NCBI GenBank assembly: GCA_013360985.1 | Contig: JABWAM010000041.1 | Location: forward strand, 1-13,336 | From: Verrucomicrobiia bacterium | GTDB taxonomy: Bacteria > Verrucomicrobiota > Verrucomicrobiia > JABWAM01 | DNA length: 13,336 nt | Reading direction: 5' to 3' | Shown: piece by piece, positions 13,252-13,336 of the stretch | How the letters are laid out: each line of letters starts with the position of its first letter | How positions within the stretch are numbered: the stretch's first letter is position 1 | The notes under the pieces: model-generated | What the model saw: only the letters and a program-made list of their open reading frames with translations | What the model was told of the DNA's origin: nothing | The model's database searches: none | Program-made: the position numbers and the translations under genes

Positions 13252-13336
13252 CGGGAAAACTTCGATGCGGTCTCCGCGGCGCTCGCCCGGCGTTCGCCCG
13301 ACGGCGGGCGGACCTGGCCGGGCGACGACCGCATCC
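13231..13336 (+). CDS. serS: Seryl-tRNA synthetase, N-terminal fragment (runs off window)
   Basis: Only the first 35 codons are present. The start MLDLKHARENFDAVSAALAR is the characteristic opening of the N-terminal tRNA-binding coiled-coil arm of SerS (family pattern MLD-(I/L)-K-x-x-REN-x-x-x-V-x-x-AL-x-x-R). The strong GAGGAA ribosome site fixes the start. SerS charges tRNA-Ser in the cytoplasm. After residue 21 the reading SPDGGRTWPGDDRI fits the usual D-x-x-L-x-L-D-x-x-R region less well, although DDRI is in place; this may be natural divergence or a sequencing indel near the edge. Divergently arranged with dsbD. Assignment rests on about 20 residues, hence the moderate confidence. Confidence 0.8.
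   Translation, partial: MLDLKHARENFDAVSAALARRSPDGGRTWPGDDRI

Noticed and set aside
1..13336. Mobile element, prophage, CRISPR array, toxin-antitoxin or defence genes
   Set aside because: I looked for transposase or integrase motifs, regularly spaced repeats, terminal inverted repeats with target duplications, and small paired genes, and found none that could be supported.

Overview
This 13.3 kb window is gene-dense and GC-rich. It carries 13 recognisable protein genes on both strands, with at least the last one cut by the window edge. I see no rRNA, tRNA, CRISPR array, transposase or prophage gene. The set points to a diderm (Gram-negative) bacterium: a heptosyltransferase-type GT9, an exopolysaccharide-initiating sugar-phosphate transferase, and a DsbD electron conduit that needs a periplasm. 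Most start codons have no visible Shine-Dalgarno sequence. The monothiol glutaredoxin and the overall style resemble Verrucomicrobiota, but that placement is a low-confidence inference from memory; no marker gene here settles it.

Layout. Bases 1-800: an AraC-family regulator (+), whose true start may lie upstream of the window. Bases 799-3312: a leftward operon of two peptide/nickel-type ABC ATPases (upstream one first, ATGA overlap), followed 7 bp later by an RluA-family pseudouridine synthase. No permease or binding-protein gene is present. Bases 3504-3863: a small CGWS monothiol glutaredoxin (+) with its own candidate promoter. Bases 3865-9292: a surface-polysaccharide block of five genes: GT4 (-), GT2 (+), GT9 (-), a polyprenyl sugar-phosphate transferase (-) and a second GT4 (-). 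Bases 9478-11010: purH (+). Bases 11252-13105: dsbD (-). Base 13231 to the end: the first 35 codons of a probable serS (+).

How the genes fit together. The sugar transferase would load the first sugar phosphate onto undecaprenyl phosphate, and the GT4, GT2 and GT9 enzymes would extend or decorate the glycan. The flippase, polymerase and export genes are not in the window, so this is only part of a locus, or a dispersed one. DsbD exports reducing power to periplasmic thiols, and the glutaredoxin handles cytosolic thiols or Fe-S cargo; they are not neighbours and a functional link is not shown. purH, serS and the pseudouridine synthase are housekeeping genes.

The least ordinary features are small. 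(1) Convergent genes are packed with 0, 1 or -19 bp between stop codons, one overlap being a perfect hairpin. (2) Candidate promoters sit so close to the grx and dsbD start codons that leaderless mRNAs are predicted. (3) The serS start codon lies inside an 8-bp inverted repeat, downstream of a nested hairpin. (4) Both ABC ATPases lack the C-terminal extension usual for Opp/Dpp ATPases. I did not find evidence for a wholly new system such as a defence island or novel operon.
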